A DNA stretch of 64,000 nucleotides from Molossus alvarezi (lineage: Eukaryota; Chordata; Mammalia; Chiroptera; Molossidae). The notes under the pieces were generated by a model. That model had not been told where the DNA came from. It was given only the letters and a program-made list of their open reading frames with translations, and made no database searches. Below, piece by piece: positions 34,288 through 45,715 of this stretch. Position 1 is the stretch's first letter; every line of letters begins with the position of its first letter. The stretch is from NCBI GenBank assembly GCA_037176705.1, contig CM073886.1:126386001-126450000 (forward strand), given 5' to 3'. The translations under genes were made by a program, and so were the position numbers.

Positions 34288-35729
34288 CACGCCGTGTCCA
34301 GGAATCTAAATCAACTCAGCATATCTCAGCGGAACCTCAGAAAAGGGTGCTTTTTGAGCAGGACCAGAAATCTTTCTTTTGATGCATTTCCTTTCTTCTC
34401 CCCCAAACTTATAACTCGACTGTGTTTGCCACGCAATGAATAGGCAGACGTCTTCAACTGTGGTTTGTATAATTGTTAGTACAACTCTTTACTTTTACTT
34501 ATGTATTTCCTTTTCATCTATTCGTGAGGATTGTTGTCCTGGGCATTTGAGAAAATTCTCACTTCATTACAAAAAGGATTTTAGGGACCTTGACCCAGTA
34601 ATTGGTATTTTTTCTAAGTGGTTCTAAAACAATTGTCCTAAATAAGAAATCACAGTCCTGAACACATCATAGGGGTGTTGTTTCCCTGAATCTCATTAAA
34701 GCATTAATGCAAATAGAATTTTCCTACTACTCCCTGTCTTCTCTCATCCTGACAGAATTAATGCCATCAATCGCTAACATCTGACCTGATTTATTATAAC
34801 TTTGTCTTATATTAAAGCTACATAAAGTAATTGCCCTTAGATGTCAAATACTAAGACAGCTGCTACTATTTTAGTTGTGTGGGTTCTTATCTTTCCCATC
34901 TCTCATTCAGCTTTTTATTCATCTCATGAACATTTAATGAAAACTTGTGTGTTAGGGGTTGTTTTTTAACAGGATTTATAGCTGAAAAATCTTCTGTTTG
35001 GGGTTTGAAAACCTGAAGACTATAAAAAAGAAAGAGGGGGAAGGTAACAATCTAAAAATAGTCTGGTATTTATTACCTGTAACCCCATTTCTGAAACACA
35101 CCAACTGGGTGGTCCACACTGTGCTTGGGGCTGCGAAAGATTCAGACACGAAGGCTTTGCTGTCCTTACTCTGGGAGCATGCCTGGTCTAATCAGGAGAA
35201 AGGACTGCCACATAGAAAACAAAAGCAAAATAGAAAGGCACCGTAATCAGTTGATAAATGTTGTGGTCGGATGCGAAGGATGGTAGAATTTAGACAACTG
35301 AAAGGGTACAGGGTAGACAGGAGTTGGTCAGAGAGACTGCAGGGAAGAGAAGGAGTCGATTCTCCCAGAAGGGTTGGGATTGAGAGAGAAAGGGAAGCGT
35401 CTTATTTCAGTAGAGGAGCAATAATAGAGGCTCAGCGCTCACACAGAGCTGGGACTCGCAAAGGTTTGATGTTGATAAGAACTAACTACTCACTTTCTCC
35501 TAAGAACTCCCAGTGTTGAAAGCATTTGACACCTCCATCTACTTTCAAGATTCTCTGGCAAAGTGAAAGAGGCTATGTTTTTATTATTTTACCACTAAGG
35601 TTATTTGACTTTCTTAGTTATAGTTGGGGCTGATCCTAACTACGACTGATAACCCAGAAGGGTCAGAAGTCGGCAGTTCGGGATTAGAAGATGGAAAATC
35701 TCTGCATGGCGTGGCGGGTGAAGCTGAGC
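34288..35729. other. Gene-free sequence with an AT-rich repeat-poor block
   Basis: 34640-34900 is AT-rich and repeat-free. It contains an octamer-like ATGCAAAT (about 34706-34713) and several TTAAT/ATTAATG motifs. 35100-35215 resembles an L2 fragment ('ctgtgcttggggctgcgaaagattcagacacgaa'). Confidence 0.4.
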
Positions 35730-35901
35730 AGGTTGTTCACTGTCTGGGAGCCCTGGTTTTCTGGTCTAGGACTGGAAATGAGAGCCCATCTGTCTTACCG
35801 GGTTATTGTGGCCATTAAATTATACGAGAAACGTGAAGATTCTTTGTAAACTATTAAACAGTACAGATTTTTGTTGGTATTCTTGTTATCCTCTCCATTG
35901 A
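35730..35901 (+). mobile_element. MIR-type fragment containing inverted-repeat arm A
   Basis: 'catctgtcttaccgggttattgtggccattaaattat' and 'agattctttgtaaactattaaacagtacagat' follow the 3' half of a MIR-family SINE. Positions 35818-35901 are matched, in inverted orientation, by 37682-37769 with about 94% identity, which is much closer than two independent MIR copies should be. Confidence 0.65.
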
Positions 35902-36027
35902 GCCACAGCTTTAGGTTTTAGAGTCCTCACTAAAAAGTTAATTGTATTCAGCAATATTTTTAATACTCTAAGTGACAATCACCAGACTGCCATGAAATTT
36001 ATTTAGTAAGACTCAACTGGTATTTTT

Positions 36028-36223
36028 GTAATGCCTTATTGATGTTTTTAGAGAGAGAGGAAAGGATAGAGAGCTAGGAACATCAATGTGAGAGAGAAAC
36101 AAACATCAATGCACCTTGCCGGGGATCGAGCCCACAACCCCGGCACATGCCCTGACCGGGAATTGAACCGGGACCTCCCAGTCCATGGGATGATGCTCAA
36201 TATGCTGAACCACACCAGCCGGG
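36028..36223 (-). mobile_element. Ves SINE, older type
   Basis: Reverse-oriented. The minus strand begins GCCCGGCTGGTGTGGTTCAG. TSD CTCAACTGGTATTTTT (36012-36027) versus CTGAACTAATATTTTT (36224-36239), imperfect. It lacks the 'cctcgggtgaggat' block. Confidence 0.92.
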
Positions 36224-36239
36224 CTGAACTAATATTTTT

Positions 36240-37681
36240 AAAAATTAAATAGCATAGAACAGAAGAAGAAGACATATATTGTACTCTTTAGTATGGAAGA
36301 TTGGTTCATTCCGTCATTGTGATTATTTCGTGACACACAGAGACACAAGCAATGTCCATATGGGTGAGATGTAAAATAGATGTGTTTTTGTGGGTTGTTG
36401 TCAACGAAGATCGAAGGCCACTCATTAATAGCATAGCACTATACGTACAAACATTCAGTCCTCATCTTCTGACCAAGTTAAACGAACCAAAAAGATCCGT
36501 TTCAGAGATAAGCCATAATACTATGTAAAGAATGCAGATTATGAAGAAGTGGGGCGCGGACCACATAGTCTGCGTGTTTTCCTTATGTCTGTTGCCGACA
36601 CTCCAACTCTATCTTCACTTCTACTCACCAGCGTAGAAAGTAGAGTGTTTGCTTTCATTAAAATCATGGCTAGAACCTTACCGTACCCTACTTTTTCTGA
36701 CTACTGTTAAGTTGCTTATTTTGGAAAACGTCCAGTCAGTGTTGCAGGATCAAAACATAAAACTCAATGTGTGTAGAATCCATTTGCTAGGTCTAGATCA
36801 AGGGAGGAAAGAGATGGCGCAGGTAAAGAGTTTAACCAGAGAGCAGGTAACGATGCCTCTCTTTACAACAGGGTCCATAGAGGTAAAGAAACCCACCAAG
36901 GACGGTGAAGAGCCAGAACCAGCAATGACCGAGAGCCTTTACTGCCCCTGTTCCAGAAAGGGCAAGAGGCGGAAATGGGGTTCTAGATCCCAGGTGGGGT
37001 TCTAGATCCCAGGCGGGGCTCCGAGCACTGGGAGAGAGGCCATAGCATGGTGCACCCAGCCTCTGTCAGAAACAGGGACAGGCAGGGAGAGGGCCTTTAA
37101 ATTGTTTGGTGTCAGTAACAAAGCATCCCGTGCACAATGGCTGAAGCCATGTGGGCATTTACTGCTCTCTCACTGAAGACGTAAGTGGTCTCAGGTTTGG
37201 TGAGGCAGCTGAAGGATGGCATCAAGGTCTCAGGCTCTTCCTGGAATTCTGCTGCACCCCCAGTGTGTCGGCCTTTTGGCTTCTTGACTGTCATTGCACA
37301 GTGGCCGGATGGCAGCCAGAACTCCAGCCATCGCATGCACCTGTGCACTTTGTTAAGGCATCTACAGGTTCTCCAGAGGTCCTCAGCCAACGTCCCCCGG
37401 AAGGGTGAGCATCTGACAAGGTGAACGGGTACCTTGACTGGTTTAGATGAGTCCTGAGCTAGCCATGGCTGGGGCACTCTGGTTCCTGGCTGGTGGGTAG
37501 CCACTGAGTGGTGTCCACCCACAGGAACTTCTTTAGAAAAGCCTGAGGTAGAGAACAAAGGGTCCCGACTGACTTTATAGACATGAGAGGTTGTGCATCA
37601 CAGGTTCAAAGAAGGAAATGAATTGGGAAGGCAGGAGGGCACACAGCTGGCCCGGTTTCTGTCCACTGTGTTATGAACAGT
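36240..37681. other. Gene-free sequence between the inverted-repeat arms
   Basis: No exon recognised. A 19-bp direct repeat (TGGGGTTCTAGATCCCAGG) occurs twice in tandem at about 36977-37014. 37080-37400 may be an old transposon relic of unknown type. Confidence 0.35.
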
Positions 37682-37769
37682 CGGTGGAGAGGATAACAAG
37701 AATACTAACAAAAATCTGTACTGTTTAATAGTTTACAAAGAATCTTCACATTTCTCAATATAATTTCTC
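37682..37769 (-). repeat. Inverted-repeat arm B (MIR-like)
   Basis: Reverse complement of 35818-35901: the central 'aagattctttgtaaac...gatttttgtt' is identical, with about five substitutions and one indel in total. Similarity stops abruptly at both edges. Confidence 0.9.
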
Positions 37770-39222
37770 AAGATTAGCCTTTCTCAGATCCCTTTTGACA
37801 TCTCAGCCTCCTTTTGTATAGGTCAAAACCAACCGTGAACACTTGTGTTCTCTGTCACCTGGCACAGAGCTCAGGAAGGGGACATAATACAGTCTAGTGA
37901 CTCAGAGAACCTTTGGAAGATGAAGTGGCCTTAATGGCTGTCACTGAAATGCGAACACAGCTTTAGCCAGCAAGCCAGGGGGCCTGAGGGGAAGCCCTGG
38001 AATGGCAGGAGGAGGAATTTTGTGTGATAGGAGTTACTCTTCTGTTGTCATTCACATACCAAAGGGAACGAACATTTTCTAAAGGAAGACCAGACAAAAA
38101 TCACGAGAGTGTAGAGGAAACACGAGGACAGCATGTTCAAGGGGAAAATGAGAAGTACCAGATCAAGTCATAGATGCTGAGACCAGCCACCGGTCCTTGG
38201 CAAGCACACCATTGGCAGTGACTCGCACTTGGGGCTGAGCCCTTCGCAGGCCTTGAGACTCCCTTGTTATTGCAAAGCTTGCCAGCCTCCTTGGTCAGCG
38301 GGTGCACTTCAGTCCTAGGAGAAAGGACAGAGCTGAGTGCTCCAAGCTCAGGACCCGAGTGCCACGTCTCTTCGGCAGCTCGCTAGAGGCTGGCCGGTGG
38401 AAAGCATGGATTTTTCTCAAGCTGCTGTACTTCTGGGGGTACTGGCTTGGCTGCTGTGGTGGCCTGGCTGTTTTGAGATGCAGACCTGTGAAGAGGTTTA
38501 CTAGAGGAGATGTCTGTGAGGAGAGATGGGGAGCGAACCAGAGGAGAGCTATCAGCAATAATGCAGGTGTGGCCCCATGAAGAAGACGCCGAAGGGAGGA
38601 AGGAAAAAAGGGAGGGAGAGAAGGGACACGTTGCCTTAATATACCTATACCAGGTGCAATCAGACACAACCTCACCTTTCCAAGGAGTGGCCTCCTTCTC
38701 AGACCAGCCCATAGCAATGTAAGTATAGAGTTTTAACAGTTATTATAGTTTTTATCTTTTTCCCTATCTTCTCAGAAATGAAGAATACAAACCAAGAGAA
38801 GGAATATAATGTATTTTTGATGCACTGATATCTCAGCTCTTCATTTTAAAGTTTATTTTGAAGGACTATGTTTATTTAATATGGACCTTTCCCCAGGAAT
38901 ATATTAATGATGTCATTTTCTTTCCCTACAAGAAACTCCAACTCTATAGGCAGATTTTTCATTAAGGCAAGAACTGCCCTTTGCACATTGTGGTGGCTTA
39001 AAACCCCAGTGTGGGGATGCTTCTCACCCTAATGTCAGTGTCGTTCATTTTGTGACCCCAAACATTGCTTGAGTGGAGAACTCGAGGAGATGCACCTCAA
39101 TGCAGAACTGGACAGGCCACACACGTTATTCTAGGACAAAGTGACGTTACCTACCCAACTTCTGTACTGGTTTTTGTAACCTAAATAGTTGCATTTGGGA
39201 TGAGAAGTAAATCAATGTTAAC
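37770..39222. other. Gene-free sequence
   Basis: Unique sequence. Nothing recognised. Confidence 0.35.
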
Positions 39223-39236
39223 AGCTTATCTGCTGG

Positions 39237-39670
39237 CGCCCTGGCCGGTTTGGCTCAGCGCAGAGGTTCTCAGCCTTCCTAATGCCGCGACCCTCTAATA
39301 CAGGTCATGTGGTGGTGACCCCCAGCCATAAAATTATTTTTGTTGCTACTTCATAACTGTAATTTTGCTACTGTTATGTCTTAGGTGACCCCTGTGAAAG
39401 GGTTGTTCCACCCCCAAAGGGGTCGTGAGAACCGCTGGTAGAGTGTCGGCCTGCGGGCCAGAGAGTTCTGGGTTCGGTTTCCCGCTAAGCACACGTGCCT
39501 CGGTTGCAGTTCGTCCCCGGCCCCGGTTGGGGTCACGTGGATGGCAGCCACTGGATGTGTCTCGCTCACATCAATGTTTCTCTCTCTCTCTTCCTCCCCC
39601 TCTCCCTCATGCTCTATTTGAAGATAAAAATGCAAAGATGTCCTTAGGTGAGGATAAAAAAAAAAAAAAT
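39237..39670 (+). mobile_element. Ves SINE, younger type, split by a hAT MITE
   Basis: The head GCCCTGGCCGGTTTGGCTCA is at 39237-39256; the SINE resumes at 39438 and ends with 'gtccttaggtgaggat' and an A run. An identical TSD AGCTTATCTGCTGG flanks the whole at 39223-39236 and 39671-39684, so the DNA transposon entered after the SINE did. Confidence 0.95.
39261..39437 (-). mobile_element. Nonautonomous hAT element (URR1/nhAT-like), 177 bp
   Basis: Terminal inverted repeats CAGAGGTTCTCAGCC at the left and GTGAGAACCGCTG at the right. The interior carries the landmarks of the URR1/nhAT type: on the minus strand 'gaccccttt', 'cacaggggtcacctaag', 'aaaattacagttatgaagtagcaac' and 'gggggtcaccacc'. 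Such elements have been active in vesper bats. It sits inside a SINE, so it is comparatively young. No 8-bp duplication is visible at its borders. Confidence 0.88.
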
Positions 39671-39684
39671 AGCTTATCTGCTGG

Positions 39685-41049
39685 AGAAACAGTAGCCTGG
39701 CTAAAAATCATCCAAGTTTGGTATTTAAGTATTTTATTTCCAAAAAGAAAGTCGGAATGCATGCATACAGAATTAGCTCTTCTGCCTCAACCATAAATGA
39801 CTATCTCCGAGTCCCATTACAAGAAAGTTTTGGAGCAAAGACATCAGTGTGGCCTTCCCGTGGTGTCATGCTGTATAGAAACTCAAAGAAATGAGCATTT
39901 CACTTTGGGGAGATGAGCTGTGTCATTGGTTTGACCTGAAGTGACAGGCATACTATTTCTCATATATGTTCTGCCAGTAAGCCTGTTGGCAAAGCCATTG
40001 ACTTTTGTTGTAACGTTATCAACTTTCACAATAAGTGATTTTGCCACAGATGGAAGATTACTATTGGAAAATGCACAGCTGTTCTTTGATTCCTGTGCAA
40101 GACACAGCCCCACAGATAACAACCCCATCTTTCCTGGCATGTGGATTTTTAGAAATGTAAAGTAAAAGAAAAGAACACAGTGTCCTTTGGCTCGAGGCCG
40201 AGTGTAGAGTGTAATGGCTTTAACTGGGTCAGCGGCAGGTGGGGATTCCATCCGGCAGCTTTAATGATGGGGACTGGTGATGGGCAATGGGGAGACCGTA
40301 CTTGCTCACTGCTGGATTCGTTCTGGTTTCTGAACCAGGACATCTCTGAGGTTGTAAAATGATTGCTCCAACACTCTTTGGGTATTAACGTACTAGGTGG
40401 TGGGGGGGCAGGGTTGTTTACTTTTTAAGATTTTTAATGGTATTGTGAAACTTTTGGCCATGTAAAGTAATTTCAGCTCAAGCCATTTGATTGGTTGAAG
40501 ATTTAGGAAGCTGTTTGTCCTTCCTGGATTCCATTAGAACTATACTTGCTGTTAAGATTGAGATCGGTACCTTCCTGGGGAGGGTCCATGCGACTCCAGG
40601 GTCCTGAGCCTCACGGTGGCAAGGCCCCTGGTCAGAAATTCTCAGTCTATTTCTGGTGCAGGACAGCCCCTAAATCTCTCCTAGTATCTCCGAGATTTGG
40701 GTCTAGAGCTTCTGCAAATCAAACCTCATTTACTAAAAACGCAGGGAATCATTTCCAAATTGTTCTTCCTAATGAGAAATGTATTTCCTTTTCTAGTTAT
40801 TTCGGATAGAGCTGTTTCAAAGTCAGATAATTGCATAATATTATCTATGACTGGCCCCACTCATTTCTCTTTCACCCGCTCCTACCTAGCCGTCCTCCAG
40901 GGGCCACTTGATGTCCTCATTCATCCACCTCGGGTTCCCAGGCTGTTCCAACTTCCAGTGAGCAAATCACTGACCTAGTCAGTGTAACTCATCAGGCCAC
41001 ATTTGGGAAGGCCGGCTAGTCATGCTTGGTTAGTGCTGACTCATCACTC
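39685..41049. other. Gene-free sequence with a repeat-poor block
   Basis: 39930-40160 is AT-rich, unique-looking and free of repeat landmarks. 40860-40980 may be L2-derived. No exon was supported. Confidence 0.38.
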
Positions 41050-41245
41050 CTGCTGTTTCTCTGTGTGTGTGGGTTCCCATCTGCTGCTCCAATTAAGCTG
41101 TAATCTACTTGAGCTTGGGGATTTATCCTATACTTTTACTTCTCACCACCCCTGCCTCTTATATTTCTTAAACTGTGTTTGATAACCAATTAGACTCATA
41201 ATAGCCACTTGATAAATGTTTTCAAGAAATGAACAAACCAAGTCT
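41050..41245 (+). mobile_element. L2-like LINE 3' fragment
   Basis: 'ttaagctgtaatctacttgagcttggggatttatcc' and the terminal 'taatagccacttgataaatgttttcaagaaatgaa' match the L2 pattern 'actgtaagctccttgagggcagggac ... cacttaataaatgtttgttgaatgaa'. Confidence 0.65.
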
Positions 41246-42107
41246 TTCTTGGTAACACTCCACACCAGGCACCCGTGTGGAAAGCTATGTGATTTGTAGA
41301 GCATCATTTCGAAACAGGAAATACCAGTTATAAATTATTTCAGGTGTCTGATTTTAACATCATCTTCAAGACATAAAATTGCCTTGAAAACAGCTCCTCG
41401 AAACTGGAGAAAAATGGAAATGAATGAATGAATGAGTGATGGATGTACCGGAACGCTGTGAATGTGGAAATGACTTTTTAAAAAAGGTTAACGGAACCTG
41501 GTTTTATTCTCCAGTTAATCTTCACTGGGGACGGAGGTGGGGAAAAACTGGGTATTTATAACGGGCAAATAGTCCTGAGTCTTGGCTTATTAAAGTTAGG
41601 GACATTCGGGATATCTGGTTGGAAAATAAATTGGCATGGCAGAGTGTAAATGGTGCGGCCAAGTGCAAATTTTATAGGCCAAATAGAATTTTCGCAAGTC
41701 TAATGACTCTTGAAAACTACTTGTACCCTGGCTTAAAGGACGTTTTTCTTGCTGTCTGTTGTAAGCAGTCAGTAAGCGGCGTTTGGGACCTGGACCGAAT
41801 GCTGTGCTTTCATTTCTCAAATTACAGCTTAGTGAGCCCAGCTCAGAAGTCCCTCCATACACAGCTTAGAAATTAGCAGCACAAACGTGGAACCAGTGTG
41901 ACTGTGCCTCGTCCCATTGGACAGCTCTGGATGACCTCATCGCAGATGTTGTGACCCAGTTTTCATCAAGTGTTGCAGAACAGAAGAAGCCCCTTTCCAT
42001 TACTTATTTGGAGGGTATTTTTTTGGATTCCATCAGAAGTGCAAGGATTACGCCTAATGTTTGAGACGTGGGAAAGAAAAGAGGGAGGAAAAGCCACCGG
42101 AGACGTG
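41246..42107. other. Gene-free sequence
   Basis: A short (AATG)n tract lies at about 41419-41437. 41590-41880 is unique-looking. No exon was supported. Confidence 0.35.
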
Positions 42108-42275
42108 ATTCTCAAACTTAAAAGTGCATGTTAAGCCCTTTTAAAGGGAACTTGTTAAAAGGCAGGTGCTTATTCTGGAGGTCTGGGCTGAGGCCTGAGA
42201 GTCTGCATTTCCAGTGCTCCCAGGTGATGCTGCAGCTGTTGGCCCCCGGTCCACACTACTTAGAAGAGCAAACTC
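42108..42275 (+). mobile_element. MER5A-type hAT-Charlie MITE
   Basis: Ordered MER5A landmarks: 'gtgattctcaaacttaaaagtgcatgtt', 'ggtctgggctgaggcctgag', AGTCTGCATTTCCAGTGCTC, 'caggtgatgctgcagctg' and 'ggtccacacta'. Confidence 0.85.
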
Positions 42276-42637
42276 TATAGGACATAGAGGATTTTTTTAA
42301 GGAATACAAATTGCTAGCCTATTCTAGGTTACAATTCTAAGGAAATAAGGGCTAAGAAAATGCTGTCTTTCAACACTTCCGAGTCATTTAGCAAGAATGG
42401 GAGGTGAACTCTAGCCTAGCCACGTCACATTTCACAGGTGGCTGGAGCACTGGCTGCTGCATGGCTTAGTGGTTCCCCCCTGCTCCCATTCACAGGCATC
42501 CCAGCAGCAGGTGCGCTGGCCCCAGGGGATTGGCAGGTCCAGCCTGCACTTCTCCTCCTGAGTTTGTTCACAGATATTGGGGAGGGAGGTGAGCATCCTT
42601 GGAGTTAAGGAAAGACAAGGAGAAGACTTGAGAAGAC
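42276..42637. other. Gene-free sequence
   Basis: Nothing recognised. Confidence 0.35.
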
Positions 42638-42652
42638 AAGAAACACAGTGGA

Positions 42653-42899
42653 GCCCTGGCTGGTTTGGATCAGTGGTTAGAGCATCAGCCTGCGGTCCAG
42701 AGAGACCTGGGTTCGGTTCCCACTAAGGGCACGTACCTCGGTTGCAGTTTGGCCCTGGCCCTGGTTGGGTCATTGCGGTTGGCAACCACTCGATGTGTCC
42801 TTTTCACGTTGATGTTTCTCTCTCTCTCTCTCTCTCTCTTCCTCCCACTCTATCTGAACAGAAAATGGAAAAATGATCTTGAGTGAGGATAAAAAAAAA
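42653..42899 (+). mobile_element. Ves SINE, younger type
   Basis: Head GCCCTGGCTGGTTTGGATCA, B box GGGTTCGGTTCCCACTAAGG, tail 'gatcttgagtgaggat' plus A run. TSD AAGAAACACAGTGGA (42638-42652) versus AAGAAAGACAGTGGA (42900-42914), one mismatch. Confidence 0.96.
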
Positions 42900-42914
42900 A
42901 AGAAAGACAGTGGA

Positions 42915-43395
42915 TATTTGGGGAGCGAAGGTTGGGAGGCACAGGGGTAAATGTTATCTCTGTGTAAGCTCTTCAAAGATCCTCCCCTCAACCTAGGAGT
43001 AGGAAATAGCTCTGTTTCGTACAGAAATAGCTGGACTTGAATATCCCACCAACTCGGTAACAGTTGGGGAAGCTCAGCCTCAGATGCAAATCAATTTTAG
43101 AGAAGTGCAATGATGTGGATGACTTGGCAGAAAATTCATACCTGCTTCACATGAAATCTACACCCGGGGAGTTTACAAGGATATGCTCCTAAGGTTTTTT
43201 GTTTCTGATTTTAAACTGCACAGCAGAAAAGGTTGAAGAGACAATAAGGCTATTTTTGTGCACAGGCGGATGGGCGGCCGGTAACTGAGAAATGAGTAGA
43301 GGAGGCATCGATAACCCACTGTGTGGACTTGAACCTGTCATCGGTGGTAACATGCGTTCATTACATAATGCAGTCACTTGGACATTTACTGAGCT
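42915..43395. other. Gene-free sequence
   Basis: Nothing recognised. Confidence 0.35.
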
Positions 43396-44086
43396 CAGCA
43401 GTTTTCAGCCTTTTTTTTTATCTCATGGCACACATGAACTAATTACTAAAATTTTGTGGCAAACCAAAAAAATAGATTTTTTGCCTATCTGACAAAAAAA
43501 TAGGTATAATTTTGATTGATTTACAAAGAAAAAATTATAATAGTAATTACCTGCCCTTTTTTCTCCAGAGTGACTTTTATAAGGATTTTTGGTACCCAAA
43601 TTTTACCAATCAGACACAACCTTATTATGCGTCATGACCAATAAAATGCAACGGTTTTATATGATCTATATATTTATGGTTCAAGACAGGGCATTCACAC
43701 CAGATGCCTATTATTGTATTGGCTGTTGTCATTTTTTTTATTTGACAATCTAAGGAAAAAGAGATTGGTGCCCCTGACTAAATAAATAGTCAGGTATTGC
43801 ATGTTTTAAAAATTATTTTGGCCTGCAGACTGAAGGATCGTGGGTTCAATTCCAGTCAAGGACACATATCTGGGTCTCAGGTTTGATCGCCAGACCCAGT
43901 TGGTGTCATGGGGAGGCAACCAATTGATGTGTCTCTCTCACATCAGTGTTTCTCTCCCTCCCTCCCTTCTACTCTCTAACAAGAACAAAAAAAGATATTT
44001 GCTGGTGAGGATCACAAAAGAAATAAAAATTAAAAGTTTGTTTTTTTTTTAAATTCTTGCAGCTTACCAGTTAAAAATCACTGACT
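43396..44086 (+). mobile_element. hAT-like nonautonomous DNA transposon
   Basis: The left end CAGCAGTTTTCAGCC and the right end GTTAAAAATCACTG form imperfect terminal inverted repeats of hAT type. The AT-rich interior begins 'atctcatggcacacatgaactaattac', a phrase I associate with short hAT derivatives in mammals. A Ves SINE piece lies inside it at 43818-44030. No transposase frame is present. Family unknown. Confidence 0.6.
43818..44030 (+). mobile_element. Ves SINE, intermediate type, 5'-truncated
   Basis: Starts at GGCCTGCAGACTGAAGGATC, so the A-box head is missing. It continues through 'gtgggttcaattccagtcaagg' and 'caggtttgatcgccag' to a CT-rich stretch and 'tggtgaggatcac'. It is closest to the copy at 30617-30868. 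Confidence 0.88.
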
Positions 44087-45259
44087 TAGGTTAATACATG
44101 GCATGTGCCCCAGAAACTGTTACTGGGTTCTGTAGGTGGAGATTTAACTGGCTAAGATTTTGGTTATTTACCAAATTCATTTTGTAGTGTTTTTCATCAT
44201 CATCATCTCGTGTCTTTGCTCACTAAAGATATTGGATTACTTTTAAGAAGTCACCAGACAGACACTATCTTGGGCGCATGTGAGCAGATCCATGCACTGT
44301 TGAGCAGGGCAGCCCCAGGGTGTCTGGCTGCGTGGGTGGGGCTCTGAGCCTGTTCCTCGGGGCTTTGAGTCACACCCATCGTTCAGCAGGTGTAGTGCCT
44401 TCTCAGCTATTATTTACAGGTAATGAGGAAGTAGAAACAGTTCTTTATTCTGCTGTCATAAGTGCCTCGTAACTTTTCAGGTGTTAGAAACGATAGCTCG
44501 AAATATTACCATTTCAATCAAATGTTTTATTTTGTTTTTTCATTTCTAACCTTTTGGCCCGAGGCTTTTTGATCAGTGTTTTTTGCAAAGAGGAAGCAAG
44601 TAAGTGCTGCCTAGGTGCCAGACCTGGGCCGTCTGCTTGCTCTCCAATCCCAGTAGCCCTACTTTCAAATGTGCAGACTGGGTCTTTAATATCAGAACCA
44701 GATTATTCTAATAAGCGAAAGTGTCTGAAATTTTCTTGAACCTTTCCATGGCATGAAAACAATGCCAGCTACAGGGGAAGGAGAGGCTGACATAGCCCAT
44801 TTGGCAGCAAGGTGGGGAACATTTAATAGACATTTTTAACATTTTATTTTTATTTCTCAAGTTAGAACTTTTCAAAGTAAACATCTGTGTCAACTTTTGG
44901 ACCCTTCTGGGTTTGAAGTTCCAGCTGATGCAACCTTCTGATCACTTCTGTGTTTTATCACTTACTGGCCATGAGGGCGAGGGTGGTTCTCAGGAGGTCG
45001 CCATCCACTGAAGGGAGGGGCATGGTCCTTTGGAGACTTGGCGGGACATGTGGAAAAGGAAACTTTCCCATAGAAGTCAAGTCATGTGGTGAAAGCCTCA
45101 TTTTGTCAAGGTCTTCTGAACAAATAGCAACAATAGAGAATAATGGATATGATCTCAGTAGACTTGGAGGTCACTCCCGGGCCTTTGCAAGAGCCCCTTG
45201 GATTTGCTAATCCCTCAGGCATGTAGCTGAAGAGCCTGGCTCCCTGCAACAGCCCTTTT
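44087..45259. other. Gene-free sequence
   Basis: No exon or clear repeat recognised. Confidence 0.35.
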
Positions 45260-45715
45260 GTCCCAGCCCGCTCTAGCTCAAGAGCCTCACTGGCTCCCAC
45301 TGCCAAATGCTTCACATCTGTGTGAGGCCATCTGGCTCCACATGAAATGTCCAACTTTTCCTCCATCTCCTCCCAGACACAACCCCCATCAGGGCCAGGC
45401 CATTTCCAGCAATGCTCCTCGAAGCCAGTCTTACCTTGCTGTCATTTTCCTGGGCATGCTCTTTCCTACACCCTCCATTCTACAACCTAACCATCAATTG
45501 CAGTCCCATCACTTCCTGAGCTCCCAGTGCATCGGTGAGTTCTAAACCTCTTAGCCCTTAGGAGCTTCTGGTGGCAACTGGTTTGCTTCCTGACTGAACT
45601 ATGACCTCTGAGCCCAGGAACCATATCTTCAACTACTTTTCGTGAACAGAACCGAGCAGAGAGCGAGGGCAACCAGGCAGTGCTCACGTATAAATGTGTG
45701 GACTGAAATGATTAT
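45260..45715 (+). mobile_element. L2 LINE 3' fragment
   Basis: 'gcatgctctttcctacaccctcc', 'actatgacctctgagcccaggaaccatatctt' and 'ggcagtgctcacgtataaatgtgtggactgaaatga' follow the ordered landmarks of the L2 3' region. Confidence 0.7.

Noticed and set aside
39261..39437. A separate gene or regulatory element in the SINE interruption
   Set aside because: Terminal inverted repeats and interior phrases identify it as a nonautonomous hAT transposon.
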